The notes: generated by a model from the letters alone, not told the origin. A stretch of DNA of 64,000 nucleotides from CAVSJA01 sp963728145 (GCA_963728145.1 CAVSJA010000002.1:310001-374000), one strand, 5' to 3'. Shown: positions 28,842-38,597, counted from the first letter of the stretch. Numbers and translations are program-made.

Positions 28842-29660
28842 GTGAAAAACATACTGCTTTATTCTATTTTTCTTTTTTGCGTTTCCTGTACCACCAATAA
28901 TATTACTGACGATGATTCTCTAAAAAAGTATTTCGATGAAAACAATGTGACCGGCACATTTGGCATGTTCGATAATGGACAAGCTGAATTCACTATTTAT
29001 AATGTCGTTCGATTTACCGATAGCGTCTATCTTCCTGCTTCTACATTTAAGATTGTCAATTCCCTGATAGGAATTCAAACCGGAAAAGTAAATGACGATA
29101 GTGCTGTCATCAAATGGGATAGTATTTCCCGTGGACGACCCGAATGCAATAAGGACATGATGATGCTGGATGCATTTCGGATTTCCTGTCCGCCCTGGTA
29201 CATGGAACTGGCGAGGAGAATTGGGAAAGATACCATGCAGCATTGGTTGGATACGCTCGGTTATGCAGCAAAGATTGAAAGGTTTCAGATAAAAGATAAT
29301 CTGGATACTTTCTGGCTCGATAATTCAGCAAAAGTTACTGCCGATGAGCAATTGGGACTCGTGAAAAAACTTTACTTCGATCAGTTGCCATTTCAAAAAA
29401 GACCCATGCGCATGGTGAAATCAATGATGCTGATGAAAGATGATGCGAATTACAAACTGAGTTATAAAACGGGATGGGGTACCACCGAAAAAGGCAATCA
29501 ATTGGGCTGGATAATCGGCTGGATCGAAGAAAACAAACGACCTTATTTTTTTGTGTTACAAGTGGAGTCTCCGGATAAGAACATCGATATGGTAGGCGTC
29601 AGAATGAAAATACTGGAAGGTATATTGAAGCAGTATGGGTTTATGGAGGGGAAGAAGTAA
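28842..29660 (+). CDS. Divergent class D beta-lactamase-like lipoprotein
   Basis: A 272-residue protein starting with GTG, with a lipoprotein signal (LFCVSC, Cys near 16). The class D framework is clear: STFK (S-x-x-K, about residue 70), ELARRIG, the FWLDN strand, and KTGWG near 210. However, the S-x-V motif reads SCP (in RISCPPWYMELARR) and the YGN motif reads YAA, both departures from active OXA enzymes. The active-site Ser and Lys remain. It could be a weak beta-lactamase, a BlaR-like sensor relative or a peptidoglycan-binding protein. A strong hairpin follows the gene. Confidence 0.78.
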   Translation: MKNILLYSIFLFCVSCTTNNITDDDSLKKYFDENNVTGTFGMFDNGQAEFTIYNVVRFTDSVYLPASTFKIVNSLIGIQTGKVNDDSAVIKWDSISRGRPECNKDMMMLDAFRISCPPWYMELARRIGKDTMQHWLDTLGYAAKIERFQIKDNLDTFWLDNSAKVTADEQLGLVKKLYFDQLPFQKRPMRMVKSMMLMKDDANYKLSYKTGWGTTEKGNQLGWIIGWIEENKRPYFFVLQVESPDKNIDMVGVRMKILEGILKQYGFMEGKK

Positions 29661-29662
29661 GT

Positions 29663-29695
29663 GGTTTTCAATCCGCCTCAGGCGGATTGAAAACC
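29663..29695. terminator. Perfect 15-bp hairpin
   Basis: GGTTTTCAATCCGCC-TCA-GGCGGATTGAAAACC forms a 15-bp stem with a 3-nt loop, 2 bases after the class D gene stop. The outer A/T pairs give a partial U-tract in either direction. A terminator is likely; the same form is also common as a dispersed repeat. Confidence 0.75.
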
Positions 29696-29759
29696 TTGCC
29701 CTTACACGAACTGTTTTTGGCTTTTAATTTGCAATCATAACCCCAGATTATCGTTTAAA

Positions 29760-30786
29760 TTGACACTTAAAATCAAAAGTCTCTTGGGTTTTTCCTTTCA
29801 ATACTCCGAACTCTTACTAGCACTGGCAGTGCTCCCCCTGCTTGCGCTTATTTTTCTATCATTACTGCATTGGAAGAAAAATACAATCAAGAAAATCGGT
29901 GACGAACGATTGGTGAACAAGCTGATCGGGAGTTATTCTTCCCTCAATTTTTTGTTGAAGTTTTTGATGGTAAGCTTTGCATTGGTTGCTATCGTAATCG
30001 GTATGGCCAATCCCAGGAAACCGGGTACCATGAGCAATGTGAACAGGAAAGGTGTGGATGTGATCATTGCAATGGATGTAAGCAACAGCATGCTTGCACA
30101 GGATATTAAGCCAAACCGGCTTGAGCGTGCAAGACAATTCGTTTATGCATTGATGGAAGAATTGAAGAATGATCGAATTGGCCTCGTGCTTTTTGCGGGT
30201 AGGGCTTATATGCAAATGCCCCTGACACTGGATCATGGAGCGGCCAGGATGTATGTACAAAATGCCGGTCCTTCTGTTGTTCCCACACAGGGAACAGTGA
30301 TCGGTGAGGCGTTGAGAATAAGTAATACCGCATTTCAATTCAAAGGAGAGAAAATACAAATCGATTGTTTTAATTACTGATGGAGAGGATCACGATGTGC
30401 AGGCGCTTCCAATGGCGCAGCAAATGGCGGAGAATGGAGTTATGATCAATACCGTTGGAATAGGATCAGGTGAAGGAACCACAATTCCAGATCCGGAAAC
30501 CGGACAAAACAAGACGGACGAGACAGGGTCTCTCGTTATTTCAAGATTGAATGAGCAGATCCTGCAACAGCTTGCGGGCGCCACAAAAGGAGTATATGTT
30601 CGACTGCAAAATCCAAAGGATGCAGTTTCGGCTATTTCGAAACAATTGGATACAATAGAACAAAGTTCTCCTGATGACTCAGCATTCAAAGATTATATCA
30701 ATTATTTTCCATTCATACTCTCAATTGCATTACTGGTATTGTTGGTTGAATTTGCATTTCCTGAACGAAAATGGAAAATTGCATGA
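29760..30786 (+). CDS. batB: VWA-domain protein BatB (one frameshift)
   Basis: About 342 residues joined. It starts with TTG; no ATG is available before the first membrane helix (LLLALAVLPLLALIFLSLL). A second helix (FLMVSFALVAIVIGMA) precedes a von Willebrand A domain with the MIDAS motif DVSNS (about residue 102-106) and LVLFAGRA. One extra A in GAGAAAATAC near 30352 breaks the frame before SIVLITDGED, a conserved VWA strand. A terminal helix (FILSIALLVLLVEFAF) follows. Bat proteins are linked to aerotolerance and stress in Bacteroidota. It overlaps batC by ATGA. BatA, BatD and BatE are absent here. Confidence 0.8.
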
Positions 30787-31409
30787 AGAGAAGGACAATC
30801 ATAGCGTCAATCTTATTCCAGCTGATTCTTTTTTCTGCAACTGCGCAGGACGATAATGCGAGCATTTATCGCGGAAATCAATTCTATAAGGAAGGTAAAT
30901 ATGAGCAGGCGATAGCGGAATACCAAAAGGCGCTTCAACTCAATCCTGCCGAACCAGGATGCGAAATTTAATTTGGCAAATGCATTATACGGGCAAAGAA
31001 TTATCCTGAAGCTGAAAAGGGTTTTACAGAATTGAATGAAGTGGAAAATAAAACGCTTGCACAAAAGTCAACTTATAATAAAGGAGTGTTGTACAGCCGC
31101 GAGAAAAAATTATTAGAAAGTATCGAAACCTATAAACGTGCATTGATCCTCGATCCAGCAGATGAGAATGCAAGGATCAATCTTCAAAAAGCATTGGAAG
31201 AATTAAAGAAGATGAATCCTCCTCAAAAAAAACAGGAGGAAAAAAAGCAACAACAGCAGCAACAAAAACAACCACCGCCAAAGACCAATCTGAATAAGAA
31301 GCAGATCGAGCAATACCTCAAATCTCTCCAGCAGAAGGAACAGGAGGTTCAGCAAAAAATGCAGAACAACAAAAGCCGGGCACCTCAGCGACCCGAAAAG
31401 GATTGGTGA
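30783..31409 (+). CDS. batC: TPR protein BatC (two compensating frameshifts)
   Basis: About 209 residues. Signal peptide RTIIASILFQLILFSATAQ, then tetratricopeptide repeats (SIYRGNQFYKEGKYEQAIAEY; STYNKGVLYSREKKLLESIE) and a Gln/Lys-rich tail. The start is the ATG in the ATGA overlap with batB. An extra G near 30957 and a missing base near 30991 shift the frame and restore it, between NPAEP and ALY-x-AKNYPEAEKGF. BatC homologues bind BatB in the periplasm. The low-complexity region (QQQQQQKQPPPK) is typical. Confidence 0.78.
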
Positions 31410-31436
31410 TCGTCATTCCCGACTTGATCGGGAATC
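31407..31436. repeat. ATTCCCGA hairpin related to the 15.5-kb inverted repeat
   Basis: TGATCGTCATTCCCGACTTGATCGGGAAT overlaps the batC stop. ATTCCCGA-CTTGA-TCGGGAAT is a hairpin, and TGATCGTCATTCCCG repeats the arm word seen after the GH65 gene. It probably terminates the bat operon. Confidence 0.65.
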
Positions 31437-31589
31437 AAATTTTCTATTGCATATTTGATATTTGTGAAGCTAAGAGCTTGATTATTACCTTGGGACTATT
31501 CACCTAAGTATAAGGAAGAACTGTTGCTATTTAGTAGTTAAATTTGTAATCTCCAATATCAAATATGAAATAGCAAATATCAAATATCA
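31437..31589. repeat. ATATTTGAT/ATCAAATAT word array
   Basis: The left arm (31440-31466) has CTATTGCATATTTGATATTTG; the right arm (31548-31589) has CCAATATCAAATATG, then AAATAGCAAATATC and AAATATCA, ending directly against the ispG start codon. About 80 bases of unique sequence lie between. The ispG ribosome-binding region is therefore made of repeat. Confidence 0.72.
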
Positions 31590-33601
31590 ATGTATTGCGA
31601 ATCATTAACTGAATACAAACGTTTAAAGACCCGTGAGGTGAAGGTCGGCGACCTGTTGATTGGAAATTTCCATCCGATCCGGGTTCAGACTATGACCACA
31701 ACGGACACCATGGATACGATTGCTACGATCGAGCAATCTATTCGTTGTATTGAAGCCGGGTCTGAATTGGTAAGGATCACTGCTCCAAGTAAGAAGGAAG
31801 CTGAGAATTTATTGAATATCCGCGATGGACTTAGGAAAAGAGGATATAATGTTCCGTTGGTTGCAGATATTCATTTCACTCCTAATGCCGCCGAAATTGC
31901 GGCCCGCATCATTGAAAAAGTTAGGGTGAATCCCGGCAATTATGTCGACAAGAAGAAGTTTGATTTCATTGAATACACTGATAAAACTTACCAGGAAGAA
32001 ATTGATCGGATCAGGGACCGGTTTACTCCTTTAGTAAAGATTTGCAAGGAATACGGGACTGCGATGCGCATCGGTACCAATCATGGTTCATTGAGCGATC
32101 GTATCATGAGCCGTTATGGGGATAATCCAACGGGAATGGTAGAAAGCGCAATGGAATTTCTGCGGATAGCCAGGGATGAAAATTATCATCAGATCATACT
32201 CAGCATGAAGTCCAGTAACCCGCAAGTGATGGTGCAGGCTTATCGTTTGCTGATCCAAACCATGCTGAATGAATTCGGTGAAGCATATCCGTTGCACCTT
32301 GGTGTAACCGAAGCCGGAGATGGGGAGGACGGAAGAATTAAATCAGCGATCGGAATAGGAACATTGCTTGAGGATGGAATTGGGGACACTATTCGTGTAT
32401 CATTAACCGAAGATCCGGAGTTTGAGATACCGGTGTGTCGGGACTTAGTGAAACGGCACAGTCGGGAGTCAGGAAGTCGGGAGTTGGGAGTCGAGAGTTC
32501 CAGCAGTTGAGAACTTATCTTATTCTCCATATGAGTATAAGAGAAGAAATAGTTTCGAGGTAGATAATATTGGTGGAAAGAAAGTTCCTGTGGTGATTGC
32601 GGATTTGAGCAGGATTGAAAAGATTGAAACTCATCATCTCGAAAGTATCGGATATGCTTATAATGAATCGACAGACAAATGGAATATCAGCGATGCCGCA
32701 GCGGATTTTGTGTTTACGGGGAACCAGGTTTTGAATTTTGAATTACCGGGAACATTAAAGGTGATCACCTATTCAAAGGGATGGAATAGTGCAACTGATA
32801 AGAGAAAGTATTTTCCAATTTTCGGTGATGCAGAATATTTAAATGCTTCAAACAAGTCAACAACTTTAAATTTTGTAATGGTTGATTGTTTCGGCGAAAC
32901 CAGGATCGGATTTTTCCACTCTTGATAAACTCGGCAAGGATAAGACCGTCGTAATTTGTTTGAGCAGCACAAATGCCAATGCTATGCAATCGGTGCGCAG
33001 GATGCTTATCGAAATGCAGAATCGAAATGTAAATAATCCTGTCATCCTAATAACCGATAGCAATTGGAAAACACCCGATGAACACCTGATCCATTTTGCA
33101 ACAGAAACAGGTGCATTATTCCTCGATGGTTTTGGAGATGGTATTTGTTTGGGCTATGGCACTGAAGCGGGAATGGAAAATGCGAAATCACATGGGCGAA
33201 CCTATCTTGAAGTAAGAGACATTTATCAGTTCACTAATAATACAGCCTTTTCAATTCTTCAGGCAACGCGTACAAGAATTTCAAAGACTGAATATATTTC
33301 CTGCCCCTCATGCGGAAGGACTTTGTTTGACCTGCAGGAAACAACTGCTAAGATCCGCTCAAGAACCAATCATTTAAAAGGAGTGAAGATCGCGATCATG
33401 GGATGCATTGTGAATGGTCCGGGTGAAATGGCGGATGCGGATTTCGGTTATGTTGGTAGTGGACCAGGAAAGATTACACTCTATAGAGGAAAAGAAATAG
33501 TAAAAAGAAGTGTTGATAGTGATATTGCGGTTGAAGAGTTGATTAATTTATTGAAGGAAAGTGATGCCTGGGTAGAGCCACAATTAGAGAATCAGCTTTG
33601 A
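31590..33601 (+). CDS. ispG: 4-hydroxy-3-methylbut-2-enyl-diphosphate synthase IspG (two frameshifts)
   Basis: Iron-sulfur enzyme of the MEP isoprenoid pathway, making HMBPP from MEcPP. This is the long Bacteroidota form, about 670 residues: TIM barrel (1-290; VRVNPGNYVD, AMRIGTNHGSLSDR), insertion domain, and the C-terminal [4Fe-4S] domain with SCPSCGR and GCIVNGPGE. The frame breaks near 32500, in a short word array between LVKR and NLSYSPYEYKRR, and near 32885 before VSAKPGSDFSTL. Each needs removal of one base. The enzyme is normally essential where no mevalonate pathway exists, so error in the assembly is more likely than true loss. Confidence 0.87.
32462..32498. repeat. GGGAGTCGGGAGTT array inside ispG
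   Basis: TCGGGAGTCAGGAAGTCGGGAGTTGGGAGTC encodes a Ser/Arg/Glu-rich linker in the ispG barrel-to-insert junction. It is the reverse complement of the intergenic word before the trehalase gene. The first frame break in ispG falls at its downstream edge. Confidence 0.7.
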
Positions 33602-33677
33602 GCCATGAGCCACGAGCCACGAGCTTTGAGCGATGGGCTGATCAGAGCTCGCAGCTCGTAGCTCATGGCTCAAAGCT
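33602..33677. repeat. Self-complementary GAGCCATGAGCCACGAGC array
   Basis: The left arm has tandem GAGCCATGAGCCACGAGC words, starting within the ispG stop codon region; the right arm is GAGCTCGCAGCTCGTAGCTC and ATGGCTCAAAGC. The short loop would give a compact stem-loop of about 30 bp. It ends 13 bases before the regulator gene. Confidence 0.8.
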
Positions 33678-33689
33678 TAATTAATTCGT

Positions 33690-34649
33690 ATGAACCGCAT
33701 CGATAGACTACACGCCATCCTGACTCATCTTCAAAGTAAGAAAAGAGTAACCGCGCAGGAAATCGCCGACCGGTTTAATATTAGTTTGCGTACTGTTTAT
33801 CGTGATGTGAAAGCATTGGATGAAAGCGGAGTTCCTGTAATTGGTGAAGCTGGAAGTGGATATTCAATCATGGAAGGATATCGTCTTCCTCCGGTAATGT
33901 TCACCCAGGAAGAAGCCGGCGCTCTTTTGATGGGTTCGAAATTAGCTGAACAACTTACCGATGATTCAGTAATCAGAAATTATTCCTCTGCCTTATACAA
34001 AATAAAAGCAGTTCTTCGGGGAGATGATAAAGCGCATGTTGAGGCCCTGACGGATCATATCGAAATTATGGCTTCCAGGATACCAAAGGAAGAAGCCTCA
34101 CATCCATACCTGGCAGCGGCGCAAAAAGCTATAGTGGATAAGAAAGTATTGTTCCTTCGCTATTCTTCTATCAATGGAGACATAACTGAACGAAAGGTTG
34201 AACCGATCGGACTTTGTTATTATAGTCAGGGCTGGCATATGATCGGTTGGTGCAGATTGCGCAATGGCTACCGCGATTTCAGGTTGACGAGAATGCAGAA
34301 AATGATTGCCCAGGATGAAGTATTCAATTCCAGCCATCCTTCTATCCAGGAGTATATCAAAACCATGACCACTCAATCTGAATTGATTGAAGTAGTGGTG
34401 GATTTTAATAGGGAAGCATGTCCTTACATAAGTAGCCAGAAATACTATTATGGATTTGTTACCCAGGAAGAATGTGGCGAATTCACTCGCATGAAATTTG
34501 TCACCAGTTATCTCCGATCATTTGCCCATTGGCTACTGATGTTCACTGATAAAGCGAGGGTTGAATCCCCGGTTGAATTAAACGAGATCATGCTGGAGTT
34601 GGTGGCGGAGTTGAAAGAACATTATTATTCGGTTCGTATACCCTCCTGA
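33690..34649 (+). CDS. YafY-family WYL-domain transcriptional regulator
   Basis: A 319-residue DNA-binding regulator. An N-terminal DeoR-type winged helix-turn-helix (MNRIDRLHAILTHLQSKKRV, AQEIADRFNISLRTVYRDVK) is followed by GEAGSGYSI, and a WYL ligand-sensing domain from about residue 140 (VLFLRYSSINGDITERKVEP, GWCRLRNGYRDFRLTRM). A helical C-terminal dimerisation region ends the protein. WYL regulators respond to nucleotides or small ligands. The two small genes downstream (GyrI-like, VOC) may be its targets, as such pairs are often linked to YafY genes. Confidence 0.88.
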   Translation: MNRIDRLHAILTHLQSKKRVTAQEIADRFNISLRTVYRDVKALDESGVPVIGEAGSGYSIMEGYRLPPVMFTQEEAGALLMGSKLAEQLTDDSVIRNYSSALYKIKAVLRGDDKAHVEALTDHIEIMASRIPKEEASHPYLAAAQKAIVDKKVLFLRYSSINGDITERKVEPIGLCYYSQGWHMIGWCRLRNGYRDFRLTRMQKMIAQDEVFNSSHPSIQEYIKTMTTQSELIEVVVDFNREACPYISSQKYYYGFVTQEECGEFTRMKFVTSYLRSFAHWLLMFTDKARVESPVELNEIMLELVAELKEHYYSVRIPS

Positions 34650-34699
34650 CATAAGGCTGTCACTCACCCTTCGTTGTTTTGTTCCATAAAATTACTTGT

Positions 34700-35152
34700 A
34701 TGGATATCAAAACACACCCCACGATGACAATTTTGTATGCAAGTCACCGCACCACGCTCAATAAATTAAATGAACATATCGGCAGTTCTGTTAATGAGTT
34801 ATATGCGGAGGCGGTTAAGCAACAGCTCATGATAACTGGCCCCTTGCATTGGATATATTATGGAGCCGATGGAAAACAAGACACCGAGTTTACATTGGAA
34901 ATCGCACTACCGGTTGAGCGTGCTCCGGAAAATGGCTCCCGGTTTTCGAGCAAACAACTTTCGCCATTCAAATGCCTGCGAACGGAGTATGTTGGTGATT
35001 GGGAAAGCTTGCCCGGAACTTACAATAGTCTTATCGGTTACATACATCAAAACAAGCTGGCAATGACAGGCGAGTGTCGCGAATTGTATCTGAATGTTGA
35101 TTTTGCTGCGAGGCAAAATAATATCACGGAGATTCAAATAGGCCTGCTTTGA
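34700..35152 (+). CDS. GyrI-like effector-binding domain protein
   Basis: A 150-residue protein that resembles the GyrI/AraC effector-binding fold: MTILYASHRTTLNKLNEHIG at the start, GPLHWIYYGADGKQDTEFTL in the centre, and the typical late segment TYNSLIGYIHQNKL. Such domains bind small hydrophobic molecules and, alone, can be resistance or sensing proteins. The ATG giving MDIKTHPT is preferred over a TTG 21 bases upstream. It lies 50 bases after the YafY gene and 16 before the VOC gene, so co-expression with both is likely. Confidence 0.7.
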   Translation: MDIKTHPTMTILYASHRTTLNKLNEHIGSSVNELYAEAVKQQLMITGPLHWIYYGADGKQDTEFTLEIALPVERAPENGSRFSSKQLSPFKCLRTEYVGDWESLPGTYNSLIGYIHQNKLAMTGECRELYLNVDFAARQNNITEIQIGLL

Positions 35153-35168
35153 TTCAAAAACAGCTACC

Positions 35169-35624
35169 ATGAAAAAGATCGCATTAATCATAGCGCTGAT
35201 CCCTTTATTTCATGCTTCATTCAGAAAGGAGGAAAGGCCTAAATCTATAAAAATGAAAATGAATGCGGGTATTGTAACTCCAGTTTTTAAGGAGACAAAA
35301 GACTTTTATATCAAAGTCCTGAATTTTGAAATTGCTTACGAGAACGAGTTTTATGTACTGATGCGTGCGCCGGGAAGCAAGGATCATATCAGTTTTCTTA
35401 AACCCGATCATCCATCTCAAAAACCAATCTTTCAACCTGCATTTGGAGGCAAAGGAGTTTATCTGACAATTGAAGTAGAAGATTTGGAGACGGAATACAA
35501 TCGCATCAAAGCATTGGGTATAGCCATCGAAATCGAACCAAGAGATGAACCATGGGGAGAGCGGCATTTCGCAATTGTGGATCCGAATGGGATTGGGGTG
35601 GATATAGTCGCTCCATTACCGTAA
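35169..35624 (+). CDS. VOC-family (glyoxalase-like) protein with N-terminal signal-like segment
   Basis: A 151-residue protein. The vicinal-oxygen-chelate fold is visible from about residue 30: GIVTPVFKETKDFYIKVLNF, YVLMRAPGSKDHISFL, GVYLTIEVEDLE, and the closing HFAIVDPNGIGVDIV. Members include glyoxalase I, dioxygenases and resistance proteins. The first 20 residues (KKIALIIALIPLFHASFR) look like a signal peptide, unusual for the family; an alternative start at MKMNAGIV would remove it. Function unknown. Confidence 0.75.
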   Translation: MKKIALIIALIPLFHASFRKEERPKSIKMKMNAGIVTPVFKETKDFYIKVLNFEIAYENEFYVLMRAPGSKDHISFLKPDHPSQKPIFQPAFGGKGVYLTIEVEDLETEYNRIKALGIAIEIEPRDEPWGERHFAIVDPNGIGVDIVAPLP

Positions 35625-35635
35625 GAATACTGCAT

Positions 35636-35716
35636 GGCTTGATGGTTGGATTGTTAGATTGTTGGGTTTTATAAATAGTAAAACCAACAATCTAACAATT
35701 TAACAATCAAACCGTC
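35636..35716. repeat. Self-complementary GATTGTTAGATTGTTGG array, copy 1
   Basis: The left arm GGTTGGATTGTTAGATTGTTGGGTTTT and right arm AAAACCAACAATCTAACAATTTAACAATC enclose the loop ATAAATAGT. It separates convergent genes and may terminate both. A related array at 51.6 kb has the reverse-complement loop. Confidence 0.78.
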
Positions 35717-35721
35717 CTTTC

Positions 35722-37350
35722 TCACCTAACTCTCTCAAACTCCACATTCCTCGCTCTTCCAACTGAAACTTTAAAGCCGATGATCTTTTTATTCTTATCT
35801 CTTTCGAAATAAAAATTTCCAACCGGGCTGTCAAATCCATCCTTATAAGTTGGCGTTAGTGGAATCTCTGTTTGAGGTGGCTGGGTTAAGAACAGTTTTC
35901 CATTTTTGACCTTCATGATGCCTTTGCAATCGCAATCTTTTGAATAGTATTCTCCTGCATATTCAGCTACAGTTTGTTCGTTGATCATAGCTGAATCAAC
36001 TCCGGTCAAATACGTGGTATCTTTTGCCGGGCTAATGAACAAGAATTTTCTTTCCTTTCCTTTCTGCATTTCAACCCTCGAGTTGTTGATGGCAAATGAA
36101 GTTTGCGAGATTGCTTTCATTTGCCTGGCCTGCGTGCTTGCCAATTTGCCATTGCTGATGTAAAATTTTACACCGGCGCCCGTGCGTGGATTGCGATACC
36201 AGCCTGTATATGGTTTCAGTATTTCTTCCGGGACTGAAACTTCAGTAACCACAGTAACCTGTTGATCGGGTGATTTTACTGGTACGAACAAATTAGCCAC
36301 TGCTTCAACAACATCGAAAGTATCGCGGTCAAATTCTGAAGAGTTGCTTAACCAGGCAATACTCAGGTTCAATTCAGGATAATAATCAAGGTTGGATCGA
36401 TAGCTTGCCGTTGCTCCATCATGTGTATAGAGATCCCATCCTCTGAATTTGGTAATGAATAATCCTGCGGCATAATCGTGTTTATTACCATTGTTGAAGA
36501 AGCTGCACGCGATCTGTTTTTGCAATAAGGAAGGATTTCCCAACTTTCCGCTTCCATAATAATTACACCATGTTACAAGGTCTTCCGCTGTTGTTAAGAG
36601 CCCGCCATTACCATAGACATTTTCATTGGGCATATTTGTTTGATAAAGATTCAATGCGCGGCTATACGCAATTGCACGGTTGGGAACGACACGCTTGAAA
36701 TTGTCTCTCCATTGGGTATTTTTCATTCCAGCAGGTTCGAAAATCTTTTTCTTCGTATAGCTTGCGAGGCTCTCACCGCTTACCCGTTGTACAATTATTG
36801 CAAAAAGATTGTAGTTTGAATTACTGTACAGATATTCATCACCCGGTCTATGATTAAGCCCTCTTTGATTCGAAATAATGTACAAAGCATCTTCATTACT
36901 ATATGTTTTGGTTCCTCTTGGCCAACCTGCAATCCCTGCAATAGCACCCCAATCCCGCAATCCACTTGTATGTTGCATCATTTGCCTGAGCGTGATCTTC
37001 GTTTTGTAGTCAGGTAATTCGGGTACATATTTTCTTACGTCATCATCCAATGATAATTTTCCTTCCTGCTCCAGTAACAATATCGCCGCTGCAGTGAATT
37101 GTTTGGAAACCGATCCGGCTTCGGTTGGTGATTGAGGAGTAAGTGAAATATTATGCTCGAGATCAGCCATGCCCCAGGCTTTAGAGAAGATGATCTGACC
37201 ATTACGACTAATGGCTAATTCAGTTCCTGGTATCCCGGGTTTGTAGCGGGTAAAGATCTTTTCTATTTGATTGACAGTATCTGACCAGCTTTGAGCAAAT
37301 ACGGAATGTGAAATGATGAAAATAACTAATGTTAGAATCGTCTTTTTCAT
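35722..37350 (-). CDS. Serine hydrolase (class C beta-lactamase/DD-peptidase-like), secreted
   Basis: A 542-residue exported protein with signal peptide (ILTLVIFIISHSVFAQ). The beta-lactamase-fold domain (about 30-360) has SVSK (S-x-x-K, about residue 80) and YSNSNY (Y-x-N, about 166); the KTG-equivalent reads HDGATASYRS, similar to the H-x-G form of class C-like esterases and peptidases. A C-terminal lipocalin-like beta domain (about 390-540) follows, a common arrangement in Bacteroidota. Likely role: periplasmic peptidase or esterase. It converges with the VOC gene across a word array. Confidence 0.85.
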   Translation of the reverse strand: MKKTILTLVIFIISHSVFAQSWSDTVNQIEKIFTRYKPGIPGTELAISRNGQIIFSKAWGMADLEHNISLTPQSPTEAGSVSKQFTAAAILLLEQEGKLSLDDDVRKYVPELPDYKTKITLRQMMQHTSGLRDWGAIAGIAGWPRGTKTYSNEDALYIISNQRGLNHRPGDEYLYSNSNYNLFAIIVQRVSGESLASYTKKKIFEPAGMKNTQWRDNFKRVVPNRAIAYSRALNLYQTNMPNENVYGNGGLLTTAEDLVTWCNYYGSGKLGNPSLLQKQIACSFFNNGNKHDYAAGLFITKFRGWDLYTHDGATASYRSNLDYYPELNLSIAWLSNSSEFDRDTFDVVEAVANLFVPVKSPDQQVTVVTEVSVPEEILKPYTGWYRNPRTGAGVKFYISNGKLASTQARQMKAISQTSFAINNSRVEMQKGKERKFLFISPAKDTTYLTGVDSAMINEQTVAEYAGEYYSKDCDCKGIMKVKNGKLFLTQPPQTEIPLTPTYKDGFDSPVGNFYFERDKNKKIIGFKVSVGRARNVEFERVR

Positions 37351-37448
37351 GGCAGGCTAGTTTATGGTTAATAGATTGACGCTGTGACGGCCAGCTTTGT
37401 TACAGTGAAGTTGGATGAATTTGATTGGACGGGTAATCAAATATAATA

Positions 37449-38597
37449 CTACTTGCTCAGGATTTTGGCTCCTTCCTCAATCCTGGTTCGGTAAATTTCA
37501 GGAATTGTATTGAATTGTTCCTCGTAGGCCTTTGAAATGCCGGTAGCAAAGTTTTCAACGCCGTTGTTTTCAATGATATTAATTGTACAACCTCCGAAGC
37601 CGCCACCCATCATTCTTGAGCCGACAACTTCCTTGTAACTGCGGGAACAATCGACCAGGAAATCCAGCTCTTTACAACTGACCTCATATCGTTTACTCAG
37701 GCCCTTATGCGTAGCATACATCATCGTACCAAATCCTCTCAGGTCTCCCTGTTTTAACGCTTCACAACCTGCAAGCAATCGTTGATTTTCGTTTACCACA
37801 TAACTGCAGCGATCGAAAATCACCGGCGGCATCTCCTGCCAGTGCACTGCAAGTTGATCGTAGCTCACATCCCTCAGCGATTTAATGCCCGGAAAATGCT
37901 TTTTCAAAATCGCAACTCCCTCCTCACACTGTTGCCTTCTGATATTGTACTCTGTTCCCGCAAGTGAATGGCTTACCATAGTATTTACGAGTACAATGCT
38001 ATAGTCAGGAAATTCAAAAGGGATATATTCATATTCGAGCGACCGGCAATCCAGTTTCATTACATGGCCTGATTTCCCATGTAAGCTTGCAAATTGATCC
38101 ATTATCCCGCATTTAACGCCCGCAAACTGGTGCTCGGTTTGCTGACCGATTACCGCAAGTTCCATACGGGTATAGCCGAGATTGAAAAGCTCATTCAATG
38201 CAAATCCATAAGCAGAACAGAAGGCAGCCGAAGAACTCATACCTGCACCAACCGGAATATCACCATCAACCATCAGATCCACGCCCTTGATCTTTGTTCC
38301 AATTCTTTGAATAAAAAATGTTACGCCGAGTAAGTAGTTTATCCAACCAGACAAAGGTTCCTTCACATCGATATTAAAAGACTGGGATTCGTTGAACTGT
38401 TTCGCGTAAACATTTACGGTATCGGTTCCGTTCGGGGCTATGGCGATATAGATCTTTTTGTCGACCGCGCCTGGTAATACAAAACCCTCGTTGTAATCAG
38501 TATGTTCCCCAATCAGGTTTACTCTGCCTGGCGCGGCACTCACCCAGGGTTCTTTCCCATATCGCGCGATAAACTCCTGCTTCAACTCCTTTACCAT
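37449..38597 (-). CDS. galK: Galactokinase
   Basis: A 382-residue GHMP-superfamily kinase that phosphorylates D-galactose at C1 in the Leloir pathway. The galactokinase signature is at about residues 23-35 (PGRVNLIGEHTDY), the ATP-binding motif is DIPVGAGMSSSAA (about 111-123), and the third GHMP motif is GSRMMGGGFGGC (about 333-344). Length is standard. It is divergent from the aldose 1-epimerase gene with 56 bases between, so the two Leloir genes share a promoter region. Confidence 0.95.
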   Translation of the reverse strand: MVKELKQEFIARYGKEPWVSAAPGRVNLIGEHTDYNEGFVLPGAVDKKIYIAIAPNGTDTVNVYAKQFNESQSFNIDVKEPLSGWINYLLGVTFFIQRIGTKIKGVDLMVDGDIPVGAGMSSSAAFCSAYGFALNELFNLGYTRMELAVIGQQTEHQFAGVKCGIMDQFASLHGKSGHVMKLDCRSLEYEYIPFEFPDYSIVLVNTMVSHSLAGTEYNIRRQQCEEGVAILKKHFPGIKSLRDVSYDQLAVHWQEMPPVIFDRCSYVVNENQRLLAGCEALKQGDLRGFGTMMYATHKGLSKRYEVSCKELDFLVDCSRSYKEVVGSRMMGGGFGGCTINIIENNGVENFATGISKAYEEQFNTIPEIYRTRIEEGAKILSK

